Shown piece by piece: positions 33,759-42,114 of a stretch of 64,000 nt of DNA. Made by a program: the position numbers and the translations under genes. The notes under the pieces are model-generated. The model did no database searches. It worked only from the letters and a program-made list of their open reading frames with translations, and had not been told where the DNA came from. The DNA is from Flavisolibacter longurius (GTDB lineage Bacteria; Bacteroidota; Bacteroidia; Chitinophagales; Chitinophagaceae), in assembly GCA_013327885.1 (NCBI GenBank), contig JABUMY010000003.1:372001-436000 (forward strand). Direction: 5' to 3'. Within the stretch, counting starts at the first letter, position 1. Each line of letters opens with the position of its first letter.

Positions 33759-35042
33759 CTAAAAATCTTCGTACATCAAATAACGTTTCCGGATCTCTTT
33801 GAACTGACTTAGTTTGGGCTCCCAGCTTTTGCGGATCTCGGCTTCCGATAGTCCAGCTTTGATTTGCTTGGCCAGTTCGTCGGTGCCTGCCAGGCGGTCG
33901 ATGCCTTTGTTGAAAAACGTTTCTTTATCGGGGAACAGGCGATACGCCTCCATCAAGTATTTTATCTGCACTTTGTTGTCAACTTTTTTCAATACATCTT
34001 CGGTTGTTCCGCTCAGGTCAAAACCATAACAAAGCTTGTCCTTGTGTTTTGGATTGGGGGCACCGGCAGTGGAAACCGGCGTAAAGCTGAACAGGTTCTT
34101 TGGCATTTGCGGGTGACCAATGTACACAAAGGGCTTGGGAGTGCCGCGGCCTTCACTAAAGGTAGTTCCTTCAAAAAAACAAGTGGAAGCATACCAGTAA
34201 ATGGCCTGCATGTCGGGTAGGTTGGGCGAGGGTTTTATGGGTAGCTCGTACAGGCTTTTGTGGGCGTAGTTGGCAACCGGTATCACATGCAGTTGAAAGA
34301 ATTTTGCGCCCTCGCGGTAGCGCACCGTTTTCAAGCGCTCATACGCTTTGTTGGCGGCTTCGCCCAGCCATCCTTCCTGCAGAATCATGTTGGCGTATTC
34401 GCCGGTTGTCATGCCATATACCACTGGTACGGGCTGCATGCCCACAAAGGTTTTGAACTTTGGATCCAGCACAGGGCCATCCACGTAAAAGCCGTTGGGG
34501 TTCGGACGGTCGAGAATGATCATCGGAATGTTATTCTCCAGTGCCGCTTCCATAAAATACTGCATCGAAGAAATGTAAGTGTAAAACCGGGTGCCTACAT
34601 CCTGGATATCGTACACCATCATGTCTACATCTTTCAGGTCTTCGGGAGAAGGCTTGTTCTTTTTGCCGTAAAGCGAAACAACCGGAACACCGGTTTTGGC
34701 ATCTTTGGTGGTTTCGATCTTAGCACCATCGGGTGCATCACCACGAAAGCCGTGCTCAGGACCAAAAACAACTTTAATATCCATGCCAAGACGGGAAAGC
34801 GTATCAATAAGATGGGTGCCGCCAACGGTGGAAGTGTGGTTTACCAACAGGGCCAATTTTTTGCCCTTTAGCATCGGCAGGTATTTATCCAATTGATCGG
34901 CTGCTGGTATAATGGACGATGCGGAAACGGCTACAGGCTGTCGGTCGGTTTTTGTTGCGGTGGCTCCATTTCCATTTTGGGCGGAGCAACTTGCCAGTAC
35001 GGAAAAGGCTGAAAAAAAGAGGAGAAGATTCCGGGAAAACAT
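33759..35042 (-). CDS. DUF1343/NamZ-type exo-N-acetylmuramidase lipoprotein
   Basis: 427 residues with a lipoprotein signal (MFSRNLLLFFSAFSVLASC). The DUF1343 body is clear: KGKKLALLVNHTSTVGG, VFGPEHGFRGDAPDGA, MVYDIQDVGTRFYTYISSM, LDRPNPNGFYVDGPVLD and FEGTTFSEGRGTPKPF. Characterised members (NamZ) release terminal N-acetylmuramic acid from peptidoglycan fragments, so a wall-recycling role is likely. It lies 97 bp upstream of fmt on the same strand. No muropeptide-recycling genes adjoin. Confidence 0.92.
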   Translation of the reverse strand: MFSRNLLLFFSAFSVLASCSAQNGNGATATKTDRQPVAVSASSIIPAADQLDKYLPMLKGKKLALLVNHTSTVGGTHLIDTLSRLGMDIKVVFGPEHGFRGDAPDGAKIETTKDAKTGVPVVSLYGKKNKPSPEDLKDVDMMVYDIQDVGTRFYTYISSMQYFMEAALENNIPMIILDRPNPNGFYVDGPVLDPKFKTFVGMQPVPVVYGMTTGEYANMILQEGWLGEAANKAYERLKTVRYREGAKFFQLHVIPVANYAHKSLYELPIKPSPNLPDMQAIYWYASTCFFEGTTFSEGRGTPKPFVYIGHPQMPKNLFSFTPVSTAGAPNPKHKDKLCYGFDLSGTTEDVLKKVDNKVQIKYLMEAYRLFPDKETFFNKGIDRLAGTDELAKQIKAGLSEAEIRKSWEPKLSQFKEIRKRYLMYEDF

Positions 35043-35155
35043 GGTACTTCTTTTGAGGTGAAAAATCAAATATCAGCAAAATAACCTAAGGGAAACGTGA
35101 AAGATGGTTAACTTGTCCCGCTTTCGGTAAGGGTGAAAAGCCGACATACGAAACA

Positions 35156-35163
35156 TATTTTTG
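35156..35163 (+). promoter_or_regulatory. Promoter -7 box for FKBP gene
   Basis: TATTTTTG, exact TAnnTTTG match, 19 bp before the ATG at 35183. Confidence 0.55.
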
Positions 35164-35182
35164 AACATTAAAAATTTACAAC

Positions 35183-35635
35183 ATGCAACAAGCGCAAGAT
35201 GGCGATAAAGTGAAAGTTCATTATCACGGTCGCTTACGGACCGGTGAAACATTTGATTCTTCCGAAGGCCGCGATCCCCTGGAATTTACCGTGGGTGCCG
35301 GTCAAATGATCAAAGGCTTTGACGAAGGTGTAAAAGGCATGCAAGTGGGCGATAAAAAAACAGTGGACATTGGTGCGGATGAAGCTTATGGCCAGCGTGA
35401 TGCCGGCAACCTGATCGAGTTTCCAAAGGACCAGTTCCCGGCCGGAATGAACCCGGAACAAGGCATGCAACTCATGCTAAGCAACGAGCAGGGACAACAG
35501 TTTCCCGTGATCGTAGCTGAAGTAAAAGACGATACCGTGGTGCTGGATGCCAATCACCCGCTAGCCGGGCAGGACCTGATCTTTGATATTGAAATGGTCG
35601 ATATCCAATCAAAGTCACGCATCATTATGCCGTAA
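35183..35635 (+). CDS. FKBP-type peptidyl-prolyl isomerase (SlyD-like)
   Basis: 150 residues. The N-terminal FKBP part reads DKVKVHYHGRLRTGETFDSS and GAGQMIKGFDEGVKGMQVGDKKT, then DEAYGQRD. The inserted IF-type chaperone flap follows at about residues 70-125 (IEFPKDQFPAGM, FPVIVAEVKDDTVVLDANHPLAG), as in SlyD/FkpB. It lacks a signal peptide and the His-rich metal tail, so it is a cytoplasmic isomerase and folding helper. Single gene with its own promoter and terminator. Confidence 0.94.
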   Translation: MQQAQDGDKVKVHYHGRLRTGETFDSSEGRDPLEFTVGAGQMIKGFDEGVKGMQVGDKKTVDIGADEAYGQRDAGNLIEFPKDQFPAGMNPEQGMQLMLSNEQGQQFPVIVAEVKDDTVVLDANHPLAGQDLIFDIEMVDIQSKSRIIMP

Positions 35636-35673
35636 GTGATTTCCTGGCAACAGGAAAATGTTTTAATAAAATG

Positions 35674-35698
35674 GCCCGTTTTTTAACGGGCTTTTTTT
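35674..35698 (+). terminator. FKBP terminator
   Basis: GCCCGTT, TTTT loop, AACGGGC and seven T. Confidence 0.88.
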
Positions 35699-35979
35699 AT
35701 GCATTGATAGAAATGATTTTTCGTCAAGTTCATTTTGAAGAATTGACTAATGAGGTAACTGTGAAAGTAGCAACACAGCGTACTATTTTTTAGAAGGTAG
35801 GTATCTTTCTATTGTTTGTTTAACAGGCGTTTGTTACAAAAATTGATTGCATTCATTTCAACAATGTGATAAAATGAGCACCATTTGTTATCATTTCTCA
35901 AGAAACAAGTCGATGAGCAAGCAATCCATCCTAATAAAGATTGCATTTTATAATGCGCATCCCTTTCTCTTCTCTCCAG

Positions 35980-36121
35980 TTGCCACGCCGCTTTAGTGCG
36001 GTGATTAAAGTAAATTCTGAATTTTATGTGTATCGGCTTTAGCCGAACCGGTTCGGCTAAAGCCGATACAAAGCGATAGAATTTGATCCTGTTTTATCCC
36101 CGTGCTAAAGCGGCGGGGCAA
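35980..36121. repeat. 142-bp nested inverted repeat with perfect 40-bp palindrome
   Basis: Core 36030-36069 is a perfect palindrome with no loop; its left half is GTATCGGCTTTAGCCGAACC. The outer arms (TTGCCACGCCGCTTTAG at 35980 and CTAAAGCGGCGGGGCAA at 36105) pair with few mismatches. GCTTTAG/CTAAAGC recurs in core and arms. Confidence 0.9.
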
Positions 36122-36303
36122 GTGAAAGGCATTGAAAAAAACAATCGTTGCCGAGAGATTTCAGATAGGAAAGACATTCACAGATAAGAAGGACATCCAA
36201 TTGATAAAGACCGGTATTGGATTGAACTTTTGTCGAAGGATAATAGAAAAGACGTATTGCAGGTTTCAAATAATGAACAGGAGTTGAAAATGAATTCTTC
36301 CCC

Positions 36304-37338
36304 TTAATTTGGAAACAGAATCTTCACGTTACCGCCCCTGCCTTTCCAGCGCGGACCTTCTTTCAAAAGCCGGATCGCTTCTTCGTCCATTTCCTTGTTC
36401 ACGGATTGTACAACCTCGATGTTTACAGGATTTCCTTCCGGATCAATAGTGAACGACAACTCGACGCTTCTTTCCGAAGTCCCTTTTTTCGCCAACGGCA
36501 AAAATGGTTTCCTGTTTTTGGTGATGTATTCTTCAAAGGCTGCCCAACCTACCTGGGGCTGGCCTAAACTATCTTTGATAACATTTGCTTTTGCCCGTGC
36601 TGCCCGGGTCCCCCTTGCCGCCACAACTTCTTCCATCCGGGCTTCACTGCGCCTGGCCACATCGCGGCTCGCTGCCGAATCCATTTGTTGCTGTAAGGCA
36701 GCAGGCGGCGCTTCTGTTTTCATGGCTGCCACTTCGTTCTGACGAAGGGTAAATGCTTGGGCTGTTTCGTTAGCACTGTTTTGGGACAAGTTGTTTTCAG
36801 CGTCTGCATCCCGCATAACAGTGACCGGTGCCGAGCTTACCGCTTGCGGCGTTTGTGCAGTTCTTTTTTGCGCTTCCGGCCTTTGTAAGGCGACGTCCTG
36901 ACCGTTGCTGTCAATTGAAAATACAGCAGGCGGTTGTTGCAACACCGTGACCGTAGAATCAGCCATGGATGCGGCCCTTTCTTCGCTGTTCAGCGATGGT
37001 GTACTAGTTGCCAGGTTGTTTTCATTGGTAGAAAATGTATTCACTACCAGCCAGCCGGCACCGGCTATCACAACTGCCAATGCTGCAATGCGCAGCCAGG
37101 GTTGCATCCACACTACGCGGTTCTTTTTCTTATCGCTGTCAATGCGCTGTTGCAGACGGCTTTGCAAACTTGCCATTTCCGCCGCAGGCGTTTTTGAAAA
37201 CCGGTAGCCTTCCAGTGCATCGGCAAGCATCGGGTCGTTCAGTGCCGCTTTTTCAAGCTGGTGCATTTCAGCAGCCGTCATCCCGCCATTGTGATAGCGT
37301 TCAAAATCTTTTGCTGTATAATCGTACCCCTTACTCAT
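36304..37338 (-). CDS. Anti-sigma-like membrane protein with TonB-type C-terminus
   Basis: 344 residues from the ATG at 37338. Residues 1-80 are cytoplasmic and resemble anti-sigma N-termini (YTAKDFERYHNGGMTAAEMHQLEKAALNDPMLADALEGY). One membrane helix (WLRIAALAVVIAGAGWLVV) at about 92-110 leads to a long Ala/Gln/Arg-rich periplasmic linker, then a TonB-C-like domain at about 255-344 (VGWAAFEEYITKNRK, VELSFTIDPEGNPVNIEVVQSVNKEMDEEAIRLLKEGP). It overlaps the sigma factor by eight bases. Likely it holds the sigma factor inactive and senses envelope or transport state; this is inference from layout. Confidence 0.82.
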   Translation of the reverse strand: MSKGYDYTAKDFERYHNGGMTAAEMHQLEKAALNDPMLADALEGYRFSKTPAAEMASLQSRLQQRIDSDKKKNRVVWMQPWLRIAALAVVIAGAGWLVVNTFSTNENNLATSTPSLNSEERAASMADSTVTVLQQPPAVFSIDSNGQDVALQRPEAQKRTAQTPQAVSSAPVTVMRDADAENNLSQNSANETAQAFTLRQNEVAAMKTEAPPAALQQQMDSAASRDVARRSEARMEEVVAARGTRAARAKANVIKDSLGQPQVGWAAFEEYITKNRKPFLPLAKKGTSERSVELSFTIDPEGNPVNIEVVQSVNKEMDEEAIRLLKEGPRWKGRGGNVKILFPN

Positions 37339-37918
37339 TCGATGCCATTTTCTTTTGTTGGGTTTCCATGCAAATCCGCAGGTTGCGCCGGCCGTTCTGT
37401 ATAAAGCTCCGAACGTTATTCCATTCAATGCCGGTTTCGGCACTTATCTCGTTGTAACATTTCTCCTTCAGGTAAAAAAGTTCGATCACCTTTCGCTGGT
37501 TCTCCGCCAGGCCTTCCAGGCAGGTTTCCAATTGCTTTAGGTTTTCTTCGCGGTTCAGCACGTCCTCCAGATGCGCTTCCGCTTCGGAATGCATAAAACC
37601 ATCAGCAATTTTAACAGTCGGCGCTTTTTTGAGGGAACGCAGCCGCATCAGGCAATGGTTGCGGGAGAGAGTGTACAGCCAGCTTTTAAAGTTTTCCACT
37701 TCGTGCTGCTGCAGCTTGGTTACCAATTCTTCAAAAATGGCCATCACCGCATCCTGTGCGTCATCGGGTTCCTGCAAATATTTCAGGCACACGCCATATA
37801 CCATGTCCATGTAGCGGTTATAAAGGTTGCCCAGCACGGCCATGTTGGCGCTTTGCCGGTAGGCCTGCACCAGTTCCGCATCGGTTTCGGTAGATGGTAT
37901 GTTGCGTAAAAAAGCCAA
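37331..37918 (-). CDS. ECF-type RNA polymerase sigma factor
   Basis: 195 residues. Region 2 is seen in MAVLGNLYNRYMDMVYGVCLKYLQEPDDAQDAVMAIF and FKSWLYTLSRNHCLMRLR (given in pieces); region 4 in CLEGLAENQRKVIELFYLKEKCYNEISAETGIEWNNVRSFIQNGRRNL. The next gene begins eight bases before its stop, so sigma and partner are translationally coupled. The targets are unknown. Confidence 0.93.
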   Translation of the reverse strand: MAFLRNIPSTETDAELVQAYRQSANMAVLGNLYNRYMDMVYGVCLKYLQEPDDAQDAVMAIFEELVTKLQQHEVENFKSWLYTLSRNHCLMRLRSLKKAPTVKIADGFMHSEAEAHLEDVLNREENLKQLETCLEGLAENQRKVIELFYLKEKCYNEISAETGIEWNNVRSFIQNGRRNLRICMETQQKKMASNE

Positions 37919-38000
37919 GGCCTTAAAAGTAAGCAGAAAAATTTTTCAGCCCTGTTGTGTAAAATTTAAACCGTGCGCATCCAGTGAGAAATCGCATTGC

Positions 38001-38705
38001 ATGAAAACATTTTCACTGGCCGTTGCAGAACCTTGTCACGAACGTTGGGAGGACTTGACACCGGAAGCTAAGGGCCGATTTTGCGGCGCTTGTAAAAAAA
38101 CGGTTGTTGATTTTAGCCTGATGACAGACCGGGAACTGGCAGCGTATTTTTCAAGGAACAAAGGCAGTCTTTGCGGCCGTTTTCATTCCGATCAATTAGA
38201 CCGACAGATAGTGTTCCCGCCAAAACAATTCCCCTGGCTTCGGCCTTTTGTACCGGTGGCGTTGTCGGCTATGACCTTGTTGCTGGAAGCCTGCACGCCG
38301 CAAAACGAAATAAAAGGGGAGGTGGCAGTCACAGAAAATATTGTATCGAATACAATAGAAGTTGAAGCAGCGCCAGCCATTGTTACCGAGCAAGGACTAA
38401 TACAGCCGGCAGATACCAGCAAGCCATTGAAAAAGGGGCTCGATCCACAGGTTGTAACAGATAAAAGAAAAAACCGGCATCCTGAATTTTTTCCGTCTGT
38501 TACGGTGCAGTTGCCTTTATCAGATACCATCGCAAAGCCGGTTGAACAAATGGATACGACGGATCAGCGGTTGCTTCGCCCACGAAAAGAAGCCTACCTT
38601 ATGGGGAAGGTGACGTATACCTACTACAAGGCGTTAGAGGAAAAAAAGAAAAGGGCCCTCGCTGTAAAAGAAGCGCAGGAAAAAGCCCGCAGCGAAAATC
38701 TTTAA
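38001..38705 (+). CDS. Hypothetical protein with Cys-rich N-terminus and membrane helix
   Basis: 234 residues from the ATG at 38001. The first 60 residues (PCHERWEDLTPEAKGRFCGACKKTVVDFSLMTDRELAAYF) match a recurrent Bacteroidota N-terminal segment with Cys at PC and CGAC, perhaps metal binding. A hydrophobic stretch follows near residue 85-100 (LRPFVPVALSAMTLLLEAC). The rest is hydrophilic, ending in a charged helix (LEEKKKRALAVKEAQEKARS). It is divergent from the sigma factor gene and may be under its control. It overlaps the convergent xerD by four bases. Function unknown. Confidence 0.72.
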   Translation: MKTFSLAVAEPCHERWEDLTPEAKGRFCGACKKTVVDFSLMTDRELAAYFSRNKGSLCGRFHSDQLDRQIVFPPKQFPWLRPFVPVALSAMTLLLEACTPQNEIKGEVAVTENIVSNTIEVEAAPAIVTEQGLIQPADTSKPLKKGLDPQVVTDKRKNRHPEFFPSVTVQLPLSDTIAKPVEQMDTTDQRLLRPRKEAYLMGKVTYTYYKALEEKKKRALAVKEAQEKARSENL

Positions 38706-39622
38706 CGGGTTCCGGCATTTTTGTGCTGAAAGCCAGGATGAAATTGCTCCAGCGTTTTGCGCAGGTATTCGCGGTCGAGGTGGGTATAAATTTCAGTAGT
38801 GGTGATGCTTTCGTGCCCCAGCATTTCCTGCACGGCACGCAGGTCGGCGCCGCCTTCCACCAGGTGGGTGGCAAACGAGTGACGAAAAGTATGCGGAGAA
38901 ATGGTTTTGTTGATGCCGGCCTTTTTCACCAGGTCTTTGATGATCAGAAAGATCATGACCCGCGTCAGCCGTTTGCCCCGCCGGTTTAAAAACAAAATGT
39001 CTTCTTCGCCTTTTTGAATGGCCTGGTGCACCCTTACGTGTTCAACATAAAGCCCGATGTATTTGATGGCACTGCTGCCAATGGGCACCAGTCGTTCTTT
39101 GTTGCCCTTGCCAATAACACGGACAAATCCCACATCTAAAAAAAGCTGCGAGAGCTGGAGATTAACGACCTCGCTTACCCGTAAACCGCAACTGTACATG
39201 GTTTCCAGTATCGCTTTGTTGCGGGTGCCTTCCGGTGTGCTCAGGTCTATTTCAGCCATCACGCTTTCTATTTCGTCATAGCTCAACACATCGGGAAGGG
39301 CACGCTTGAGTTTTGGTGCTTCCAGCAGGGCCGTTGGGTCGGTGGTGGAAATATCTTCCAGCAGGCAATACTTATAAAACGTGCGCAGGGCCGAAATGAT
39401 GCGTGCCTGTGAGGTTTGCATCATGCCCAGTTCTGCAATCCATTTTACAAATTGCTGCAGGTGCTTTAATTCAATTTCGGAAGGGGCTTTTTTTAGATCG
39501 TTGCTGAGAAGGAATTGTGTGAGCTTGTCAAGGTCCGACTGGTAAGCCTTAATGGAATTGTCGGAAAGCGAACGTTCCAATTGCAGATATGCTTTGAATC
39601 CTTTTTTATACGGCTCCCACAT
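38702..39622 (-). CDS. xerD: Tyrosine recombinase XerD
   Basis: 306 residues from the ATG at 39622. Xer recombinases resolve chromosome dimers at dif. SAM-like N-terminal domain: FKAYLQLERSLSDNSIKAYQSDL. The catalytic set is complete: Arg in CGLRVSEVV, Lys in GKGNKERLVP, His-x-x-Arg in SPHTFRHSFATHL, His in MLGHESITTT and Tyr in EIYTHLDREYL. The solo position and length fit XerD rather than an integron or phage integrase. A start at 39754 would translate through the repeat hairpin and is rejected. Confidence 0.93.
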   Translation of the reverse strand: MWEPYKKGFKAYLQLERSLSDNSIKAYQSDLDKLTQFLLSNDLKKAPSEIELKHLQQFVKWIAELGMMQTSQARIISALRTFYKYCLLEDISTTDPTALLEAPKLKRALPDVLSYDEIESVMAEIDLSTPEGTRNKAILETMYSCGLRVSEVVNLQLSQLFLDVGFVRVIGKGNKERLVPIGSSAIKYIGLYVEHVRVHQAIQKGEEDILFLNRRGKRLTRVMIFLIIKDLVKKAGINKTISPHTFRHSFATHLVEGGADLRAVQEMLGHESITTTEIYTHLDREYLRKTLEQFHPGFQHKNAGTR

Positions 39623-39628
39623 TGTGAA

Positions 39629-39703
39629 GTATGCAGTATGCAGTGGGCAGTATGCAGTCGGCAACATTTTTTTACTGCCTACTGCGTACTGCCTATTGCG
39701 TAC
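39629..39703. repeat. Facing heptamer arrays forming a 30-bp hairpin
   Basis: Left units GTATGCA, GTATGCA, GTGGGCA, GTATGCA, GTCGGCA (39629-39663); right units ACTGCCT, ACTGCGT, ACTGCCT, ATTGCGT (39674-39701). Bases 39629-39658 pair with 39674-39703 at 24 of 30 positions around a 15-base loop. The block starts eight bases after the upstream gene's stop and ends just before the xerD ATG. Confidence 0.85.
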
Positions 39704-39710
39704 TTTTAAA

Positions 39711-40367
39711 TTAAAGACTGATCTTTTTCTCGTAAGGCTTTTTCTGTCCTTCACGGATCATTTGCACCCAGATGCGCTCTTTGGTGACATGAATGCTATC
39801 CACCATCTCGTGGATGTTGTTGAAATCAATGTCATACATCGCATCAAACGGCATAGAGGCTTGTTGTTCCGTTTCCATATCCTCTACAAATACAGTTCCC
39901 CGGTCGGTATAAACGGCTAGGCCGGGCTCGATAGAAAACTTGGGATCAAATTTGGTGAACGCACCGGTGACTTTGCGGCGCTCTTTTGTTTTGCTGAACG
40001 GCAGCTTGATCAAAAAGCCACGACCGGTTTTGCAATCGTTGAACTGCATCCAGGCGTAGGATGTGTCTTTAAAATAAACATCAATGGCATTTTTGTTCAG
40101 GTATACTTCCTGTCCCAGGTCGTCTTGCAATACAAGCAGCTTGGTAGCGCCAAACTCGTGTGTCCAGAACATGGAGTCGGCCTTACAGGCATTCAGCTTA
40201 ATGTCAATAACAGGCTTCAACTTGTGATCGCCGGTAAACTGCAGGGAGTCTGTGTTGCAGGCGGTATCGCAAAAGGTTTGGGCCGTGCTGCCGCTGTTGC
40301 TGCCGCTGCCACAGGATAACAAAGCGGCCGTTAAGGCAATGGCGGAAAATGTCAATAATGATCGCAT
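39711..40367 (-). CDS. Lipoprotein of unknown function
   Basis: 218 residues from the ATG at 40367, with a lipoprotein signal MRSLLTFSAIALTAALLSC (Cys at 19). The mature part has several cysteines (FCDTACNTDSL, LNACKADS, FNDCKTG) and alternating strands that suggest a beta-rich periplasmic or surface domain (VYFKDTSYAWMQFND, GLAVYTDRGTVFVED). No family is recognised. It precedes xerD on the same strand, separated by the heptamer hairpin. Confidence 0.7.
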   Translation of the reverse strand: MRSLLTFSAIALTAALLSCGSGSNSGSTAQTFCDTACNTDSLQFTGDHKLKPVIDIKLNACKADSMFWTHEFGATKLLVLQDDLGQEVYLNKNAIDVYFKDTSYAWMQFNDCKTGRGFLIKLPFSKTKERRKVTGAFTKFDPKFSIEPGLAVYTDRGTVFVEDMETEQQASMPFDAMYDIDFNNIHEMVDSIHVTKERIWVQMIREGQKKPYEKKISL

Positions 40368-40420
40368 GTGTGTGATTTGGTTAAACCCAAAAATAAGGAA
40401 AGAAGATTTGAGCAAGGGAA

Positions 40421-40455
40421 GCGAGTAGCTAGTAGCCAGTAGCGAGTAGCTAGTG
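40421..40455. repeat. Heptamer array GCNAGTR after yraN
   Basis: GCGAGTA, GCTAGTA, GCCAGTA, GCGAGTA, GCTAGTG, in 7-base register, starting about 11 bases beyond the yraN stop. Reverse complement of the unit at 43284-43318. Confidence 0.8.
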
Positions 40456-40466
40456 GCAGCTCTCCG

Positions 40467-40823
40467 TCACAACGTCACGTCTTCAATTAAAAAATAATCG
40501 GCTTCGCTGCCGGGATGTTGCGTGATGGAAAGAACATCCAGCCTGAAATCGTTGTACTGCGGATTGAGATAAAGAAATTGATCGATGGCTTTCAGCAAGT
40601 CGCGGATCTTTTTTTTGTTGACGGCATCTTCGGGTTGGCCGTACTGGCCGGAAGAACGGTACTTGACTTCGATAAAGCGCAGCATTTCATTTTTCGTGGC
40701 GATAAGGTCCAGTTCAAACTTGCCATAACGCCAATTGATGTAAAGAATGTTGTAGCCCTGCGTTGCCAGGTAAACTTCGGCGAGCTTTTCGCCTTCGCGG
40801 CCAATTTCCAGATGTGAGGCCAT
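40467..40823 (-). CDS. YraN/UPF0102-family putative endonuclease
   Basis: 118 residues. The nuclease-like core is recognisable: EIGREGEKLAEVYLATQGYNIL, then the Asp and Glu-x-Lys residues in FELDLIATKNEMLRFIEVKYRSS. This matches the archaeal Holliday-junction-resolvase-like fold of UPF0102, whose bacterial role is unsettled but probably in DNA metabolism. Divergent from manA, with about 38 bp between starts. Confidence 0.92.
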   Translation of the reverse strand: MASHLEIGREGEKLAEVYLATQGYNILYINWRYGKFELDLIATKNEMLRFIEVKYRSSGQYGQPEDAVNKKKIRDLLKAIDQFLYLNPQYNDFRLDVLSITQHPGSEADYFLIEDVTL

Positions 40824-40827
40824 TCCC

Positions 40828-40835
40828 TATCTTTA
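40828..40835 (+). promoter_or_regulatory. Candidate -7 box for manA
   Basis: TATCTTTA, one base from TAnnTTTG, 26 bp before the ATG at 40862. Confidence 0.4.
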
Positions 40836-40861
40836 GCCCAAATTAAAAATTAAATTTCGCA

Positions 40862-42064
40862 ATGGAGAGTTTATACAAGTTGCGTGGTGTGGTTCAGCCG
40901 TATAGCTGGGGCGGCACAGCGTTTATTCCCAACCTTATCGATACCGAAAATACAGAACAAAAACCGTGTGCGGAATATTGGATAGGCGCCCATCCCAATG
41001 CCCCGGCGCAACTGGTTAACGGTGATGAACAATCGCTTTTTGATGTAATCCAAAAAGCACCGCAGGAAACCCTTGGCAGTCGTGTACAGGAACAGTTTGG
41101 CACCCTTCCTTACCTGTTTAAAATTTTGGATGTTCGCCAGATGCTTTCCATCCAGGTGCATCCTTCCATTGAATCGGCTAGTAAAGGCTATGACGAAGAG
41201 GAGGCAAAAGGCATTTCGGTAAAAGCACCAAACCGCAATTACAAGGACCGGAATCACAAGCCGGAACTGATGGCTGCCCTAAGTGATTTTTGGCTGTTGC
41301 ATGGGTTTAAAAGCAAGGAAGACCTGACCCGTATCCTGCAAACGGTTCCTGAACTGCAGTTCCTCCTGCCCGAGTTCAACCAGAATGGTTTCAAGGGATT
41401 GTATGAAAAGGTAATGACCATGCCGCAGGAAGAAGTGGACACGGTTCTTTCACCGCTGGTAGAAAGAATTATGCCACTTTACAAAGACGAATTGCTGGAA
41501 AAAAGCAGCGAGCATTTTTGGGCTGCCAGGGCGGTGGAAACCTTTTGCACCAACGGGCATTACGACCGCGGTATTTTTTCTATTTATTTTTTCAACCTTC
41601 TGCACCTGAAAGAGGGAGAAGGTATATACCAGCCGGCAGGGCTGCCGCATGCTTACCTCGAAGGGCAAAACGTGGAGGTGATGGCCAATTCGGACAATGT
41701 GCTGCGGGCAGGCCTCACCGAAAAATACATTGATGTGGCGGAGTTGATGAAGCATGTAAAATTTGAGGCGACCATTCCGGCGATCATCCCGGCAGGATCA
41801 GAAGCCGTGCAGGTGTATGAAACGCCTGCTGCCGAATTTGAGCTGCGCAAGCTTTCACTGTCCGGTGCCGCAACCTTGCAAACCGAAAGTGCCACCATCT
41901 TTTTTGTGTACGATGGCACCATTGACATTAAAACAAGCAATGTTCTTCTGCCGCTGAAAAGGGGAGAAGCGGCCGTCGTTTTTGCCGACCAGGCCATTGC
42001 GGTGGAAACAGTGGGCAAGGCAGCAACGGTTTATCTTGTGACCACACCGGTGGGTAAAAAGTAG
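40862..42064 (+). CDS. manA: Mannose-6-phosphate isomerase, class I
   Basis: 400 residues. The zinc enzyme interconverts mannose-6-P and fructose-6-P. Cupin landmarks: YSWGG near the N-terminus, the zinc-binding QVHPSIESA and NHKPELMAALSDFWLLHGFK, and EGIYQPAGLPHAYLEGQNVEVMANSDNVLRAGLT (split here), containing the active-site region. Full family length. The C-terminal cupin (EFELRKLSLSGAATLQT) is complete. Feeds nucleotide-sugar synthesis; no other sugar gene adjoins. Confidence 0.95.
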   Translation: MESLYKLRGVVQPYSWGGTAFIPNLIDTENTEQKPCAEYWIGAHPNAPAQLVNGDEQSLFDVIQKAPQETLGSRVQEQFGTLPYLFKILDVRQMLSIQVHPSIESASKGYDEEEAKGISVKAPNRNYKDRNHKPELMAALSDFWLLHGFKSKEDLTRILQTVPELQFLLPEFNQNGFKGLYEKVMTMPQEEVDTVLSPLVERIMPLYKDELLEKSSEHFWAARAVETFCTNGHYDRGIFSIYFFNLLHLKEGEGIYQPAGLPHAYLEGQNVEVMANSDNVLRAGLTEKYIDVAELMKHVKFEATIPAIIPAGSEAVQVYETPAAEFELRKLSLSGAATLQTESATIFFVYDGTIDIKTSNVLLPLKRGEAAVVFADQAIAVETVGKAATVYLVTTPVGKK

Positions 42065-42086
42065 AAAAGCGAAAGCCTTTCCTGCT

Positions 42087-42094
42087 TACATTTG
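42087..42094 (+). promoter_or_regulatory. Promoter -7 box for DUF6580 gene
   Basis: TACATTTG, exact TAnnTTTG match, 20 bp before the ATG at 42115. Confidence 0.55.
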
Positions 42095-42114
42095 CCGCTC
42101 TAAGAACGTTTACC

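Larger units (their letters stand above)
35636..36303. other. 668-bp gap with nested palindrome
   Basis: Holds the FKBP terminator, then AT-rich sequence with no supported gene, a 142-bp nested palindrome (35980-36121) and a further 180 bp without clear features before the convergent TonB-like gene. Confidence 0.6.

Noticed and set aside
38702-39622. xerD as a phage or integron integrase marking a mobile island
   Set aside because: Length, full catalytic set and housekeeping neighbours fit chromosomal XerD; no attachment sites or cargo are visible.
39623-39754. Longer XerD start at 39754
   Set aside because: It would translate through the facing heptamer arrays and the end of the upstream lipoprotein gene; family alignment begins at MWEPYKKGF.
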